In this document: positions 7,642 through 13,733 of the stretch, piece by piece
Layout of the letters: each line of letters opens with the position of its first letter
Numbering within the stretch: the stretch's first letter is position 1
Notes under the pieces: generated by a model
Told to the model about the DNA's origin: nothing
The model's database searches: none
Seen by the model: only the letters and a program-made list of their open reading frames with translations
Position numbers and translations under genes: made by a program
DNA from: Actinomycetes bacterium
GTDB taxonomy: Bacteria > Actinomycetota > Actinomycetes > Actinomycetales > Dermatophilaceae
Direction: 5' to 3'
Length of the DNA stretch: 13,832 nt
Assembly: GCA_023389095.1 (NCBI GenBank)
Contig: JAEWFB010000117.1
Span: 1 to 13,832, forward strand

Positions 7642-8721
7642 TCAGCGGTTCTGGCCGTCGACGCCCATGAGGCCGAGGATGCGGCGCAGGTCCTCGACCG
7701 AGGCGAACTCGACCGTGATCTTGCCCTTGCGCTGCCCGAGGGCGATGGCCACGCGCGTCTCGAGGTGGTCGGCGAGGCCCGTGGTGTACTCCTCGAGCTG
7801 CGGGTGGCGTGAACCGGCGCGCGGGCGGCGCGGTTTGGGCGCCTGGCCCGCCTCGCCGAGGGCGACGAGCTCCTCGACGGTGCGCACGGACAGGCCCTCG
7901 GCGACGATGCGCTGGGCCATCCGCTCCATGGACGCGCCGTCCGGCAGCCCCAGCAGAGCCCGGGCGTGCCCGGCGCTGATCACACCGGCGGCGACTCGCC
8001 GCTGGACCAGCGGGGGCAGCTTGAGCAGACGCAGCGTGTTGGAGATCTGCGGGCGAGACCGACCGATGCGCGTGGCGAGCTCCTCGTGGGAGCAGCCGAA
8101 GTCGTCGAGCAGCTGCTGGTAGGCGGCCGCCTCCTCGAGCGGGTTGAGCTGGCTGCGGTGCAGGTTCTCCAGGAGCGCGTCCCGCAGGAGGTCGTCGTCG
8201 CTCGTGTCCTTGATGATGGCCGGGATCGTGGTCTGCTCGGCCTGCTGCGACGCCCGCCAGCGCCGCTCGCCCATGATGAGCTCGTAGCGCTTGCCGTCGG
8301 CCTCGGCCAGCTGGTCGTCGGGGATGCGCCGGACGACGATGGGCTGCAGGACCCCGATCTCGCGGATCGAGTGCACGAGCTCGCCCAGCTGGTCCTCGTC
8401 GAAGACCTGGCGCGGCTGGCGCGGGTTGGGGCGGATCGAGTCGATGTCGAGCTCGGCGAACTCGGCGCCCGGGACCACCGCCAGCTCGGGACCGTCCGTC
8501 GTGGCAGCCGGCTCGGGGGCGCTGGGTCGCGTGTCGGCGTCGTCGGTGGACCCGTCCTCGAGCGCGGGCGACTCGTCGGTGGCGAGGGCGACGCCGCCGC
8601 CGTCCTCGTCCCGCTTCTGCTCCGGGAAGAAGACGTCGACCGGTCGACCCGCTCCCCCGCTCGGTGCGCTCGGAATGAGTGCTCCGAGACCCCGACCCAG
8701 TGCGCGACGCTTCTCCGCCAT
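7642..8721 (-). CDS. parB: Chromosome partitioning protein ParB
   Basis: This 359-residue CTP-dependent clamp loads at parS and spreads along DNA to build the partition complex. The N-terminal ParA-stimulating peptide KRRALGRGLGALIP spans residues 4-17. An acidic linker follows to about 90. The CTP-binding core includes NPRQPR (99-104), the GERRWRA box (151-157) and ENLHRSQLNPLEEA (185-198). The helix-turn-helix that reads parS comes next (about 210-250), and the C-terminal dimerisation domain ends the protein. Length is normal for actinobacteria. The ATG at 8721 has AGAGGA upstream at a 6-nt spacing. The gene is separated from parA by 500 bp holding four parS sites, so it likely has its own promoter. 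nei follows after 6 nt. Confidence 0.98.
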   Translation of the reverse strand: MAEKRRALGRGLGALIPSAPSGGAGRPVDVFFPEQKRDEDGGGVALATDESPALEDGSTDDADTRPSAPEPAATTDGPELAVVPGAEFAELDIDSIRPNPRQPRQVFDEDQLGELVHSIREIGVLQPIVVRRIPDDQLAEADGKRYELIMGERRWRASQQAEQTTIPAIIKDTSDDDLLRDALLENLHRSQLNPLEEAAAYQQLLDDFGCSHEELATRIGRSRPQISNTLRLLKLPPLVQRRVAAGVISAGHARALLGLPDGASMERMAQRIVAEGLSVRTVEELVALGEAGQAPKPRRPRAGSRHPQLEEYTTGLADHLETRVAIALGQRKGKITVEFASVEDLRRILGLMGVDGQNR

Positions 8722-8768
8722 TCAACATCCTCTGACCTTGTCGGACGCGACCCTCGCGTCCGGCGCTC

Positions 8769-8774
8769 AGTCTA
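8769..8774 (-). promoter_or_regulatory. Possible -10 element for parB
   Basis: On the minus strand TAGACT matches TANNNT and would start a transcript near 8762, giving a leader of about 40 nt before the parB ATG at 8721. No clear -35 is seen. The parS site at 8826-8839 would lie about 70 bp upstream of that start, close enough for ParB loading to affect it. Confidence 0.35.
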
Positions 8775-8825
8775 GGTGGTCGACAGCGCGGACCTGCGCA
8801 GGCCGCACAGGCGGTGAGCACCCGC

Positions 8826-8839
8826 GTTTCACGTGAAAC
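8826..8839. other. parS: parS site 1
   Basis: An exact palindromic parS core, GTTTCACGTGAAAC, flanked by CGC and GCG to make a 20-bp perfect palindrome (8823-8842). It is the parS nearest to parB. Confidence 0.95.
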
Positions 8840-8886
8840 GCGCCTCCGTCCAAGCCGCCAGAGGCGTTCGGCACCACTGGCCGCGA

Positions 8887-8902
8887 TGTTCCACGTGAAA
8901 CA
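8887..8902. other. parS: parS site 2 (variant)
   Basis: TGTTCCACGTGAAACA differs from the 16-bp consensus TGTTTCACGTGAAACA at one base, a position that varies among known parS sites. It is the only site here with the outer T and A of the classical 16-mer. Confidence 0.88.
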
Positions 8903-8972
8903 GGCACTCCTCGTCGGCTCCATGGCCGCCTCCCGCTCGTCGCGCAGCGCTGGCCGCGCCGACGTCAGCGTC

Positions 8973-8986
8973 GTTTCACGTGAAAC
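8973..8986. other. parS: parS site 3
   Basis: An exact parS core GTTTCACGTGAAAC with outer C and G (8972, 8987). Confidence 0.95.
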
Positions 8987-9155
8987 GCCCGTCACTCGAG
9001 CCACCACGAGACAGGTATCGGCATCGGTGGTACTCACCCTCTCGGCGCAACAGTCCGCCCATCCCACCGACCACCGGCCGGCCCCACGCCGAGCCCTGCC
9101 ATTCGAGAGTCGGGCCCTCACGAGCGCGACATCGACACCCGCGAGAGCGGGGCGC

Positions 9156-9169
9156 GTTTCACGTGAAAC
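9156..9169. other. parS: parS site 4, overlapping the parA terminator hairpin
   Basis: An exact parS core with outer C and G. Its right end (9167-9170) is also the base of the hairpin that follows parA, so the same bases could serve DNA segregation and RNA folding. Confidence 0.95.
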
Positions 9170-9199
9170 GGCGCCGCCCCCTGCTGGGGCGACGCCGTT
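9167..9199 (-). terminator. Probable parA terminator hairpin merged with parS
   Basis: In minus-strand RNA, AACGGCGUCGCCCC pairs with GGGCGGCGCCGUU around a short AGCAG loop, with one G-U pair. The stem starts 22 nt after the parA stop and runs into UUUCACG of parS site 4, giving a short U-run. On the plus strand the G-U pair becomes a C-A mismatch, so the hairpin favours the parA transcript. Confidence 0.6.
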
Positions 9200-9221
9200 C
9201 GTGGGCCGTGCGGTGCGTCGA

Positions 9222-10898
9222 TCAGGCGGCGCCCGCGGCGCCGCGGTCGGCCATCTCCCCTGCCGCCTCGAGGTAGGCGAGGGCGCCGCTGCTCGTCGAG
9301 TCGTAGGTCATGACCGTCTCGCCGAAGCTCGGCGCCTCGGAGACCCGAACGGAGCGTGGCACCGTCGTGCGCAGGACCTCCTTCGGGAAGTGCTCGCGCA
9401 CCTCCTCGGCGACCTGGGCCGACAGGCGGGTGCGACCGTCGTACATCGTCAGCAGGATCGTCGAGACGTGAAGCGGTGGGTTGAGGTGGGCCCGCACCAG
9501 CTCGATGTTCTTCAGCAGCTGCGACAGGCCCTCGAGTGCGTAGTACTCGCACTGGATCGGGATGAACACCTCGCTGGCCGCCACCATCGCGTTCACCGTG
9601 AGCAGCCCGAGGCTGGGCGGGCAGTCGATGAGGATGTAGTCGTACCGGTGTCCCGCCTCCGACGCCGCGGCGATCGCCTTCTGCAGGCGCGTCTCCCGGG
9701 CCACGAGCGAGACCAGCTCGATCTCGGCGCCGGCCAGGTCGATCGTCGCGGGTGCGCAGTAGAGGCTCTCGACCGTCGTGCACGGCTGGACGACGTCGAG
9801 CAACGGAGTCCCGTCGACGAGGACGTCGTAGATCGAGGGCACCTCGGCGTGGTGGTCGATGCCGAGGGCCGTGCTCGCGTTGCCCTGCGGGTCGAGGTCG
9901 ATGACGAGGACCGTCAGCCCCGACTGCGCGAGGGCTGCGGCAATGTTCACCGTCGTCGTCGTCTTGCCGACGCCACCCTTCTGGTTGGCGACGGTGAGGA
10001 TGCGCGGCGCGGCCGGCTTGGGGAAAGGTCGCCCGGTCAGCTGGATCCGGCGGCGCGCGTTGTCGGCGAGCTCGCGGGCGAGCGGGGTGTCGTCATCACC
10101 GGTCGGGAGGGCCGCGACGAGGGCCTCCCGGTCGGCGTGCCCGGCGGCGTACGCGAGCCGGCGGGCCTCGTCGTCCACAACGTTGTCCCCAGCCGAGGAA
10201 GGCCCCGGTTCCTGCGTGGAGAGCGTGTTCTCGGGCGCGTCGTCCACCGCGTTGTCCACAGGTCGTTCTTCCTCGTCGTCAGTCTCGTCGGTGCCGTCAC
10301 CGGGCCCGGGGGCCGGCGTTCGGTCGTGGTCCGCGGGTCGGTGCGACCCGTCGTCAGGGGTGGCCGCGCCCTCGTCGAGCGGGGCCGGGTCGGGGGCGAG
10401 AACCTCCGGGGCGAAGCCCGGCTCGAGGCCCCCGGTTGCCGGCTCGGCCGGCCGTTCCGCCGATCCACCCTCGGGCCGGGCCAGTGCCTCCAGCGCCCCC
10501 GGCTCCGCCCGGTCGACGTCGCGGCGTCCATCGTGGCTGCCGACCGAAGAGCCCGCCGAAGAGCCGGACGAGGAGCCGGTGTCCCCTGTCCCGGCTTCTG
10601 CGAAGACGTCCGGCGCCTGCCCCCCGAGCGCACCGTCATCGGCGACGAGCGTCGCGTCGACGACGGCTGCTTCGGGAGCCTCTGCGGTATCGGGCGCTGC
10701 AGGGCTCTGGGCGCGGTCCGCCTGGACCGTACCGCCGACCGGCGTCGACGGCCCGGCCGCGTCGGCATCGCGGTGACCCGGTGCCTGCGCCGTTTCACGT
10801 GAAACACCACCGAGCCTGCGCGCGAGCCAGCCGAGATGACGGTGCTCCGACGACGGTTCGGGTTCGCTGGGCCACCCCAGGTTCGTCGACATCGTCAC
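9222..10898 (-). CDS. parA: Chromosome partitioning ATPase ParA (Soj) with long N-terminal extension
   Basis: ParA is the DNA-binding Walker ATPase that moves ParB-parS complexes. The ATPase domain fills residues 298 to the end. It has deviant Walker A KGGVGKTTT (307-315), DLDPQGN (334-340), Walker B ILIDCPPSLGLL, then IPIQCEYYALEG and PRSVRVSEAPSFG. Before it lies an extension of about 297 residues, rich in Ala, Pro, Asp, Glu and Ser and probably disordered. M. tuberculosis ParA has a much shorter N-terminus. I place the start at GTG 10898 because GGAGG precedes it by 10 nt. ATG 10892 (next codon but one) and ATG 10997, which overlaps the rsmG stop as ATGA, are alternatives. parS site 5 encodes Val-Ser-Arg-Glu-Thr at residues 32-36. 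It lies 95 bp after rsmG. Confidence 0.95.
   Translation of the reverse strand: MTMSTNLGWPSEPEPSSEHRHLGWLARRLGGVSRETAQAPGHRDADAAGPSTPVGGTVQADRAQSPAAPDTAEAPEAAVVDATLVADDGALGGQAPDVFAEAGTGDTGSSSGSSAGSSVGSHDGRRDVDRAEPGALEALARPEGGSAERPAEPATGGLEPGFAPEVLAPDPAPLDEGAATPDDGSHRPADHDRTPAPGPGDGTDETDDEEERPVDNAVDDAPENTLSTQEPGPSSAGDNVVDDEARRLAYAAGHADREALVAALPTGDDDTPLARELADNARRRIQLTGRPFPKPAAPRILTVANQKGGVGKTTTTVNIAAALAQSGLTVLVIDLDPQGNASTALGIDHHAEVPSIYDVLVDGTPLLDVVQPCTTVESLYCAPATIDLAGAEIELVSLVARETRLQKAIAAASEAGHRYDYILIDCPPSLGLLTVNAMVAASEVFIPIQCEYYALEGLSQLLKNIELVRAHLNPPLHVSTILLTMYDGRTRLSAQVAEEVREHFPKEVLRTTVPRSVRVSEAPSFGETVMTYDSTSSGALAYLEAAGEMADRGAAGAA
10171..10191. repeat. DnaA-box-like repeat, copy A, inside parA
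   Basis: This holds TCGTCCACA (10171-10179) and TTGTCCCCA (10183-10191), each one base from the actinobacterial DnaA box TTGTCCACA. 18 of 21 positions match a second copy 69 bp away (10240-10260). It encodes the acidic peptide DNVVDD of the ParA extension on the minus strand. Confidence 0.45.
10240..10260. repeat. DnaA-box-like repeat, copy B, inside parA
   Basis: This contains an exact TTGTCCACA (10252-10260), the preferred DnaA box in Streptomyces and relatives, preceded by the weaker TCGTCCACC. It encodes DNAVDD in ParA. Chance from the repeated peptide is possible, so binding is not assured. Confidence 0.5.
10792..10805. other. parS: parS site 5, inside the parA coding sequence
   Basis: An exact parS core GTTTCACGTGAAAC about 100 bp into the parA gene as called. 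Read on the parA strand it encodes Val-Ser-Arg-Glu-Thr. A perfect 14-bp core within coding sequence shows selection on the DNA. Confidence 0.95.
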
Positions 10899-10993
10899 GG
10901 GGAGTGCACCTCCGGGGATCGCGGGCGGTGGTGGCGGTGGTGCGGAACGGGTGGCCCGTCGCCGCATCCACCGCCGGAAAGGTCTCGACACGA

Positions 10994-11785
10994 TCATGTC
11001 TGATGCGGCCGACGTCCGCTGGACGCCGGGCCGGTGCGCCGCGAACCGCGCGGCCGATCCGCCCGTCGCCGGGCCGATCCCGCGCTGCTGGGGGCGCGGG
11101 AGCGGAACCGCCTCCGGTCCACCCCTTCCCCGATGGTCAGACGGATCACGATCGTGGGGTCTGCCAGGACGTCGCTTCCGCACGCCTCCACCGCCGCCTC
11201 GACGACGCCGAGGCGTGTCAGGGCCGTCCGGTTCTCCTCGAGCTCGTCTGCGGCGCGGGCGCCCTTGAGCGCGAGGATGCTGCCGTGCGGCGCGAGCAGC
11301 GGCAGCGTCCACTCCGCGAGCTGGACGATGCGGGACACGGCGCGGGCGGTGACCCACGGCGCCTGCACGACGTCCCACAGCGCCTCGGCACGAGCCGTGT
11401 GCACGGTGACGTTGTCGAGCCCCAAGTGGGCGATCGCCCCCGACAGCCAGCCCGTGCGTCGGGCCAGGGGCTCGACGAGGTGCACGTGCAGATCGGGTCG
11501 CGCGATGGCGATGGCCAGCCCGGGCAGCCCGGCGCCGGAGCCGACGTCGACGACCTGCTGCCCGTCCTGGGCGACGGGGATCGCGGTGTGCACGACTGCA
11601 CAGTTCAGGACGTGCCGGTCCCACAGGCGAGGCGCCTCGCGAGGGCCGATGAGACCGTGGCTGATTCCCGTGTCCGCGAGCACCGCGACGAACTGCTCGG
11701 CGAGGGCCAACCGGCTCCCGAACACCGACGCCGCGGCGTCCGGCGTGGGCGGGGGTCCACTCGACCCGCGCTCTTCGTCAGCCAC
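10994..11785 (-). CDS. rsmG: 16S rRNA (guanine527-N7)-methyltransferase RsmG
   Basis: RsmG (GidB) methylates N7 of G527 of 16S rRNA using S-adenosylmethionine. Loss of it gives low-level streptomycin resistance in several bacteria. The protein has 263 residues. LIGPREAPRLWDRHVLNCAV (45-64) is the family signature, VDVGSGAGLPGL (79-90) is the SAM-binding loop, and VTARAVSRI and LALKGARA follow. The last 40 or so residues are rich in Arg and Ser and go beyond the usual end of the fold. The start is GTG 11785, with AAGGAG (complement of 11792-11797) 6 nt upstream. It stands between jag and parA on the same strand, as in other actinobacterial origin regions. A parS site lies in its 5' gap. Confidence 0.96.
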   Translation of the reverse strand: MADEERGSSGPPPTPDAAASVFGSRLALAEQFVAVLADTGISHGLIGPREAPRLWDRHVLNCAVVHTAIPVAQDGQQVVDVGSGAGLPGLAIAIARPDLHVHLVEPLARRTGWLSGAIAHLGLDNVTVHTARAEALWDVVQAPWVTARAVSRIVQLAEWTLPLLAPHGSILALKGARAADELEENRTALTRLGVVEAAVEACGSDVLADPTIVIRLTIGEGVDRRRFRSRAPSSAGSARRRADRPRGSRRTGPASSGRRPHQT

Positions 11786-11837
11786 GCCGTGCTCCTTGTC
11801 GTGCGTCGTCAGCGGCGGGCGCTGGACGCCCCGCCGC

Positions 11838-11851
11838 GTTTCACGTGAAAC
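11838..11851. other. parS: parS site 6, between jag and rsmG
   Basis: An exact parS core within a 20-bp perfect palindrome (11835-11854), identical in its flanks to site 1. It abuts a small hairpin around the jag stop codon. Confidence 0.95.
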
Positions 11852-11854
11852 GCG

Positions 11855-11869
11855 CCGGCCTCAGGCCGG
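11855..11869 (-). terminator. Stop-codon hairpin at the end of jag
   Basis: CCGGCC and GGCCGG enclose just the TGA stop of jag (11861-11863) as a three-base loop. In minus-strand RNA the hairpin is followed by GCG and the UUU of parS site 6. The stem is only 6 bp and includes the stop codon, so it may be a weak terminator or chance. Confidence 0.35.
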
Positions 11870-12652
11870 GAGGATGACGACGTGGCGGTTCGGCTCGACG
11901 CCCTCGGACTCGGACACGAGACCGGCAGCGGCGACCTCGTCGTGCACGACCTTGCGCTCGAACGCGGACATCGGCTCGAGCGAGGACTTCTCACCCGTGC
12001 TCTTGACCTGGTCGATGGCCGTCTTCGCGAGGTCGACGAGCGTGGAGCGGCGCTCGGCTCGGTGGCCGGCGATGTCGAGCATGAGGCGGCTGCGCTCACC
12101 GGTCTCGACCTGGACGGCCAGACGGGTCAGCTCCTGGAGGGCCTCGAGCACCTTGCCGCCGGGGCCGACGAGGCGACGGGGCACGCGGCCGTCCTCGGAG
12201 TCGACGATCGCCACCGCGGCGCGATCGCCGTCGACGTCGACGTCGATGTCGCCATCGAGGTCGGCGATGTCGAGGAGCGTCTCGAGGAAGTCGGCAGCGA
12301 CCTCGCCCTCGCGCTCGAGCTGGAGCTTGCGCGACGGCTTGTCCGACTTCTCCCCCGTAACGGTCGCGTCCTCGCCGTCGATGTCGCCGTCGGTGTCGCC
12401 GTCGCTGTCATCGGCGCTGTCATCGGCGCTGTCATCGGCGCTGTCGCTGCTGTCGCCGTCGGCGGCGCTGTCGTCGAGGTGCTGCTTCGACGCGTCATCC
12501 TCGGTGACCGCCGCGGGCTCGGACACCGCGTCCGTCGCCGAGTCGGACACGGCATCGGTGGTGGGGGCCGTCACGGTGTCGGCTGCTGCGTCAGGGGTTG
12601 CGTCGGGGGTGGCGTCGAGGGCCACGTCGCCGGTCGCCTGGGTGTCGCTCAT
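11861..12652 (-). CDS. jag: Jag/KhpB (EloR-type) RNA-binding protein, KH and R3H domains
   Basis: This 263-residue RNA-binding protein has a highly acidic, Asp/Ser/Ala-rich N-terminal arm (1-105). Next comes a Jag-type KH domain with GPGG at 163-166, the GxxG loop (about 112-195), and then an R3H domain. The R3H has Arg233 and His237 in FERKVVHDEV and ends NRHVVILP. In firmicutes, Jag homologues act with YidC/KhpA in cell elongation and cell-wall regulation. The role in actinobacteria is less defined. The ATG at 12652 has AAGGAG (complement of 12659-12664) 6 nt upstream. It follows yidC by 100 bp on the same strand. A 12-bp tandem repeat encodes SADD three times in the acidic arm, which is probably variable in length between strains. 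Confidence 0.95.
   Translation of the reverse strand: MSDTQATGDVALDATPDATPDAAADTVTAPTTDAVSDSATDAVSEPAAVTEDDASKQHLDDSAADGDSSDSADDSADDSADDSDGDTDGDIDGEDATVTGEKSDKPSRKLQLEREGEVAADFLETLLDIADLDGDIDVDVDGDRAAVAIVDSEDGRVPRRLVGPGGKVLEALQELTRLAVQVETGERSRLMLDIAGHRAERRSTLVDLAKTAIDQVKSTGEKSSLEPMSAFERKVVHDEVAAAGLVSESEGVEPNRHVVILPA
12408..12443 (-). repeat. Three exact 12-bp tandem repeats coding SADD in Jag
   Basis: TCATCGGCGCTG is repeated exactly three times on the plus strand, giving three Ser-Ala-Asp-Asp units in the acidic arm of Jag. The multiple-of-three unit allows in-frame length change. Confidence 0.9.
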
Positions 12653-12685
12653 GAGGTACTCCTTCGTTCACTGGCCCGCGCGGCC

Positions 12686-12694
12686 TGTGGACAA
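12686..12694 (-). promoter_or_regulatory. DnaA-box-like site in the yidC-jag gap
   Basis: TGTGGACAA is the exact complement of the actinobacterial DnaA box TTGTCCACA. It overlaps an inverted repeat GACAAC-TCGG-GTTGTC (12690-12705). A second near-match, TATGGACAA, lies at 12727-12735. Confidence 0.5.
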
Positions 12695-12726
12695 CTCGGG
12701 TTGTCGCAGGTCAGAGGCCCAGCAGG

Positions 12727-12735
12727 TATGGACAA
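12727..12735 (-). promoter_or_regulatory. Second DnaA-box-like site in the yidC-jag gap
   Basis: TATGGACAA is one base from TGTGGACAA and has the same orientation as the exact site 41 bp away, about four helical turns. Confidence 0.35.
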
Positions 12736-12752
12736 GACGGTGGATGGACGCC

Positions 12753-13733
12753 TCAGCGGCGGTTCTTCGGCGGGGTTGCCTTGGAGCGCTTCTTGCTCTT
12801 CGGCTGCTGTCGCTGGCCGGCCTTGGGCCCGTCCTCGGCGCCCTCACCATCGGCGAGCCCCGGCACGGTCAGCTCCTCGAACGTCTTGCCCTGGCGCTCG
12901 AGACGCTTGCGGCGGTTGGCCTCCGCCTCGGACCCGGGCGCGGGCATGTTCCGGATGACGTAGAACTGCTGGCCCATCGTCCAGAGGTTCGTCGTGAGCC
13001 AGTAGATCAGGACACCGATCGGGAAGTTGACGCCGGAGATCGCGAAGAAGATCGGCATGAGATACAGCAGGACCTTCTGCTGCTTCGCGAAGGGGTTGTC
13101 GAGCGCGGTGGACGGCATGTTCTTGCGCATCAGCTGGTACTGCGTCGTGAAGGTCGTGGCCGACATGAGCACGATGAGCACCGCGGTGAGGATCTTGACG
13201 CTGAGCTGGTCGCTCGAGACGAAGGAGTCGGACAGCTTGGCGCCGAAGATCGTCGAGCTCTCGATGGCGCGGGCGACCTCGTTGGTGATCGGGCCGATGC
13301 CCGGCTGCTTGCCCTCGGCCTGCGCCTTGAGGTTGTTGAGCAGCTGGAAGAGCGCGAAGAAGAAGGGGCTCTGGATGAGGATCGGCAGGCAGCTGCTGAA
13401 CGGGTTCGTGCCCGTGCGGCGGTAGAGATCCATGATCTCCTGCTGCTGCGCCTTCTGGCTCTCCGGGTCGCGCTTGCCCTTGTACTTCTTCTGGATCTTC
13501 TGCATCTCCGGCTGGATGAGCTGCATCCGCCGCGAGGAGTGGATCTGCCGCACGAACAGCGGGATGAGCAGGAGCCGGACGACGACGGTGAGCCCGACGA
13601 TCGAGAAGGCCCAGGCCCAGCCGGCGAGCTCGCCGTTGAGGCCGATCGCCTCGAACAGCCAGTGCCAGGCGTACATGACCCATGCCTCACCCAGCTTGAT
13701 CGGGTAGAGCAGGGTGTTGAAGAACTCGCTCAA
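12753..13733 (-). CDS. yidC: Membrane protein insertase YidC (Oxa1/SpoIIIJ family)
   Basis: This 326-residue integral membrane insertase works alone or with SecYEG. It shows the five-segment core of Gram-positive YidC: a first segment at about 36-60 ending TVVVRLLLIP with the groove Arg53, a basic cytoplasmic loop (RQIHSSRRMQLIQPEMQKIQKKYK), then FFFALFQLL, ILTAVLIVLMSATTF, VLLYLMPIFFAISGVNFP and GVLIYWLTTNLW. The strongly basic tail (NRRKRLERQ to KKRSKATPPKNRR) can contact the ribosome. There is no lipobox, unlike SpoIIIJ of Bacillus. I chose TTG 13733, since AGAGGA lies 6 nt upstream and it gives the family-typical N-terminus SEFFNTLLYP. ATG 13766 and TTG 13796 are in-frame alternatives without ribosome binding sites. 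In relatives yidD and rnpA lie upstream, beyond the window. Confidence 0.96.
   Translation of the reverse strand: MSEFFNTLLYPIKLGEAWVMYAWHWLFEAIGLNGELAGWAWAFSIVGLTVVVRLLLIPLFVRQIHSSRRMQLIQPEMQKIQKKYKGKRDPESQKAQQQEIMDLYRRTGTNPFSSCLPILIQSPFFFALFQLLNNLKAQAEGKQPGIGPITNEVARAIESSTIFGAKLSDSFVSSDQLSVKILTAVLIVLMSATTFTTQYQLMRKNMPSTALDNPFAKQQKVLLYLMPIFFAISGVNFPIGVLIYWLTTNLWTMGQQFYVIRNMPAPGSEAEANRRKRLERQGKTFEELTVPGLADGEGAEDGPKAGQRQQPKSKKRSKATPPKNRR

Larger units (their letters stand above)
8722..9221. other. parA-parB intergenic centromere region
   Basis: This 500-bp stretch has no gene I can support on either strand. It holds four parS sites with centres near 8832, 8894, 8979 and 9162, a hairpin after parA, and a possible parB -10 element. 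Together with one site in parA and one upstream of rsmG, it forms the ParB loading region. Confidence 0.85.

Noticed and set aside
8722..9221. Search for a small gene or RNA gene in the parA-parB gap
   Set aside because: Open frames here are short, without ribosome binding sites, and interrupted by parS. No tRNA-like or other known RNA fold was seen.
8814..10802. Very long open frame on the plus strand opposite parA
   Set aside because: It is antisense to clear parA coding sequence, low-complexity Arg/Gly-rich, and crosses parS sites. High GC makes such stop-free frames common. The same applies to the long frames antisense to cwlM (453-1793), to the cpdA-hydrolase region (4442-6553) and to rsmG-yidC (11034-13757).
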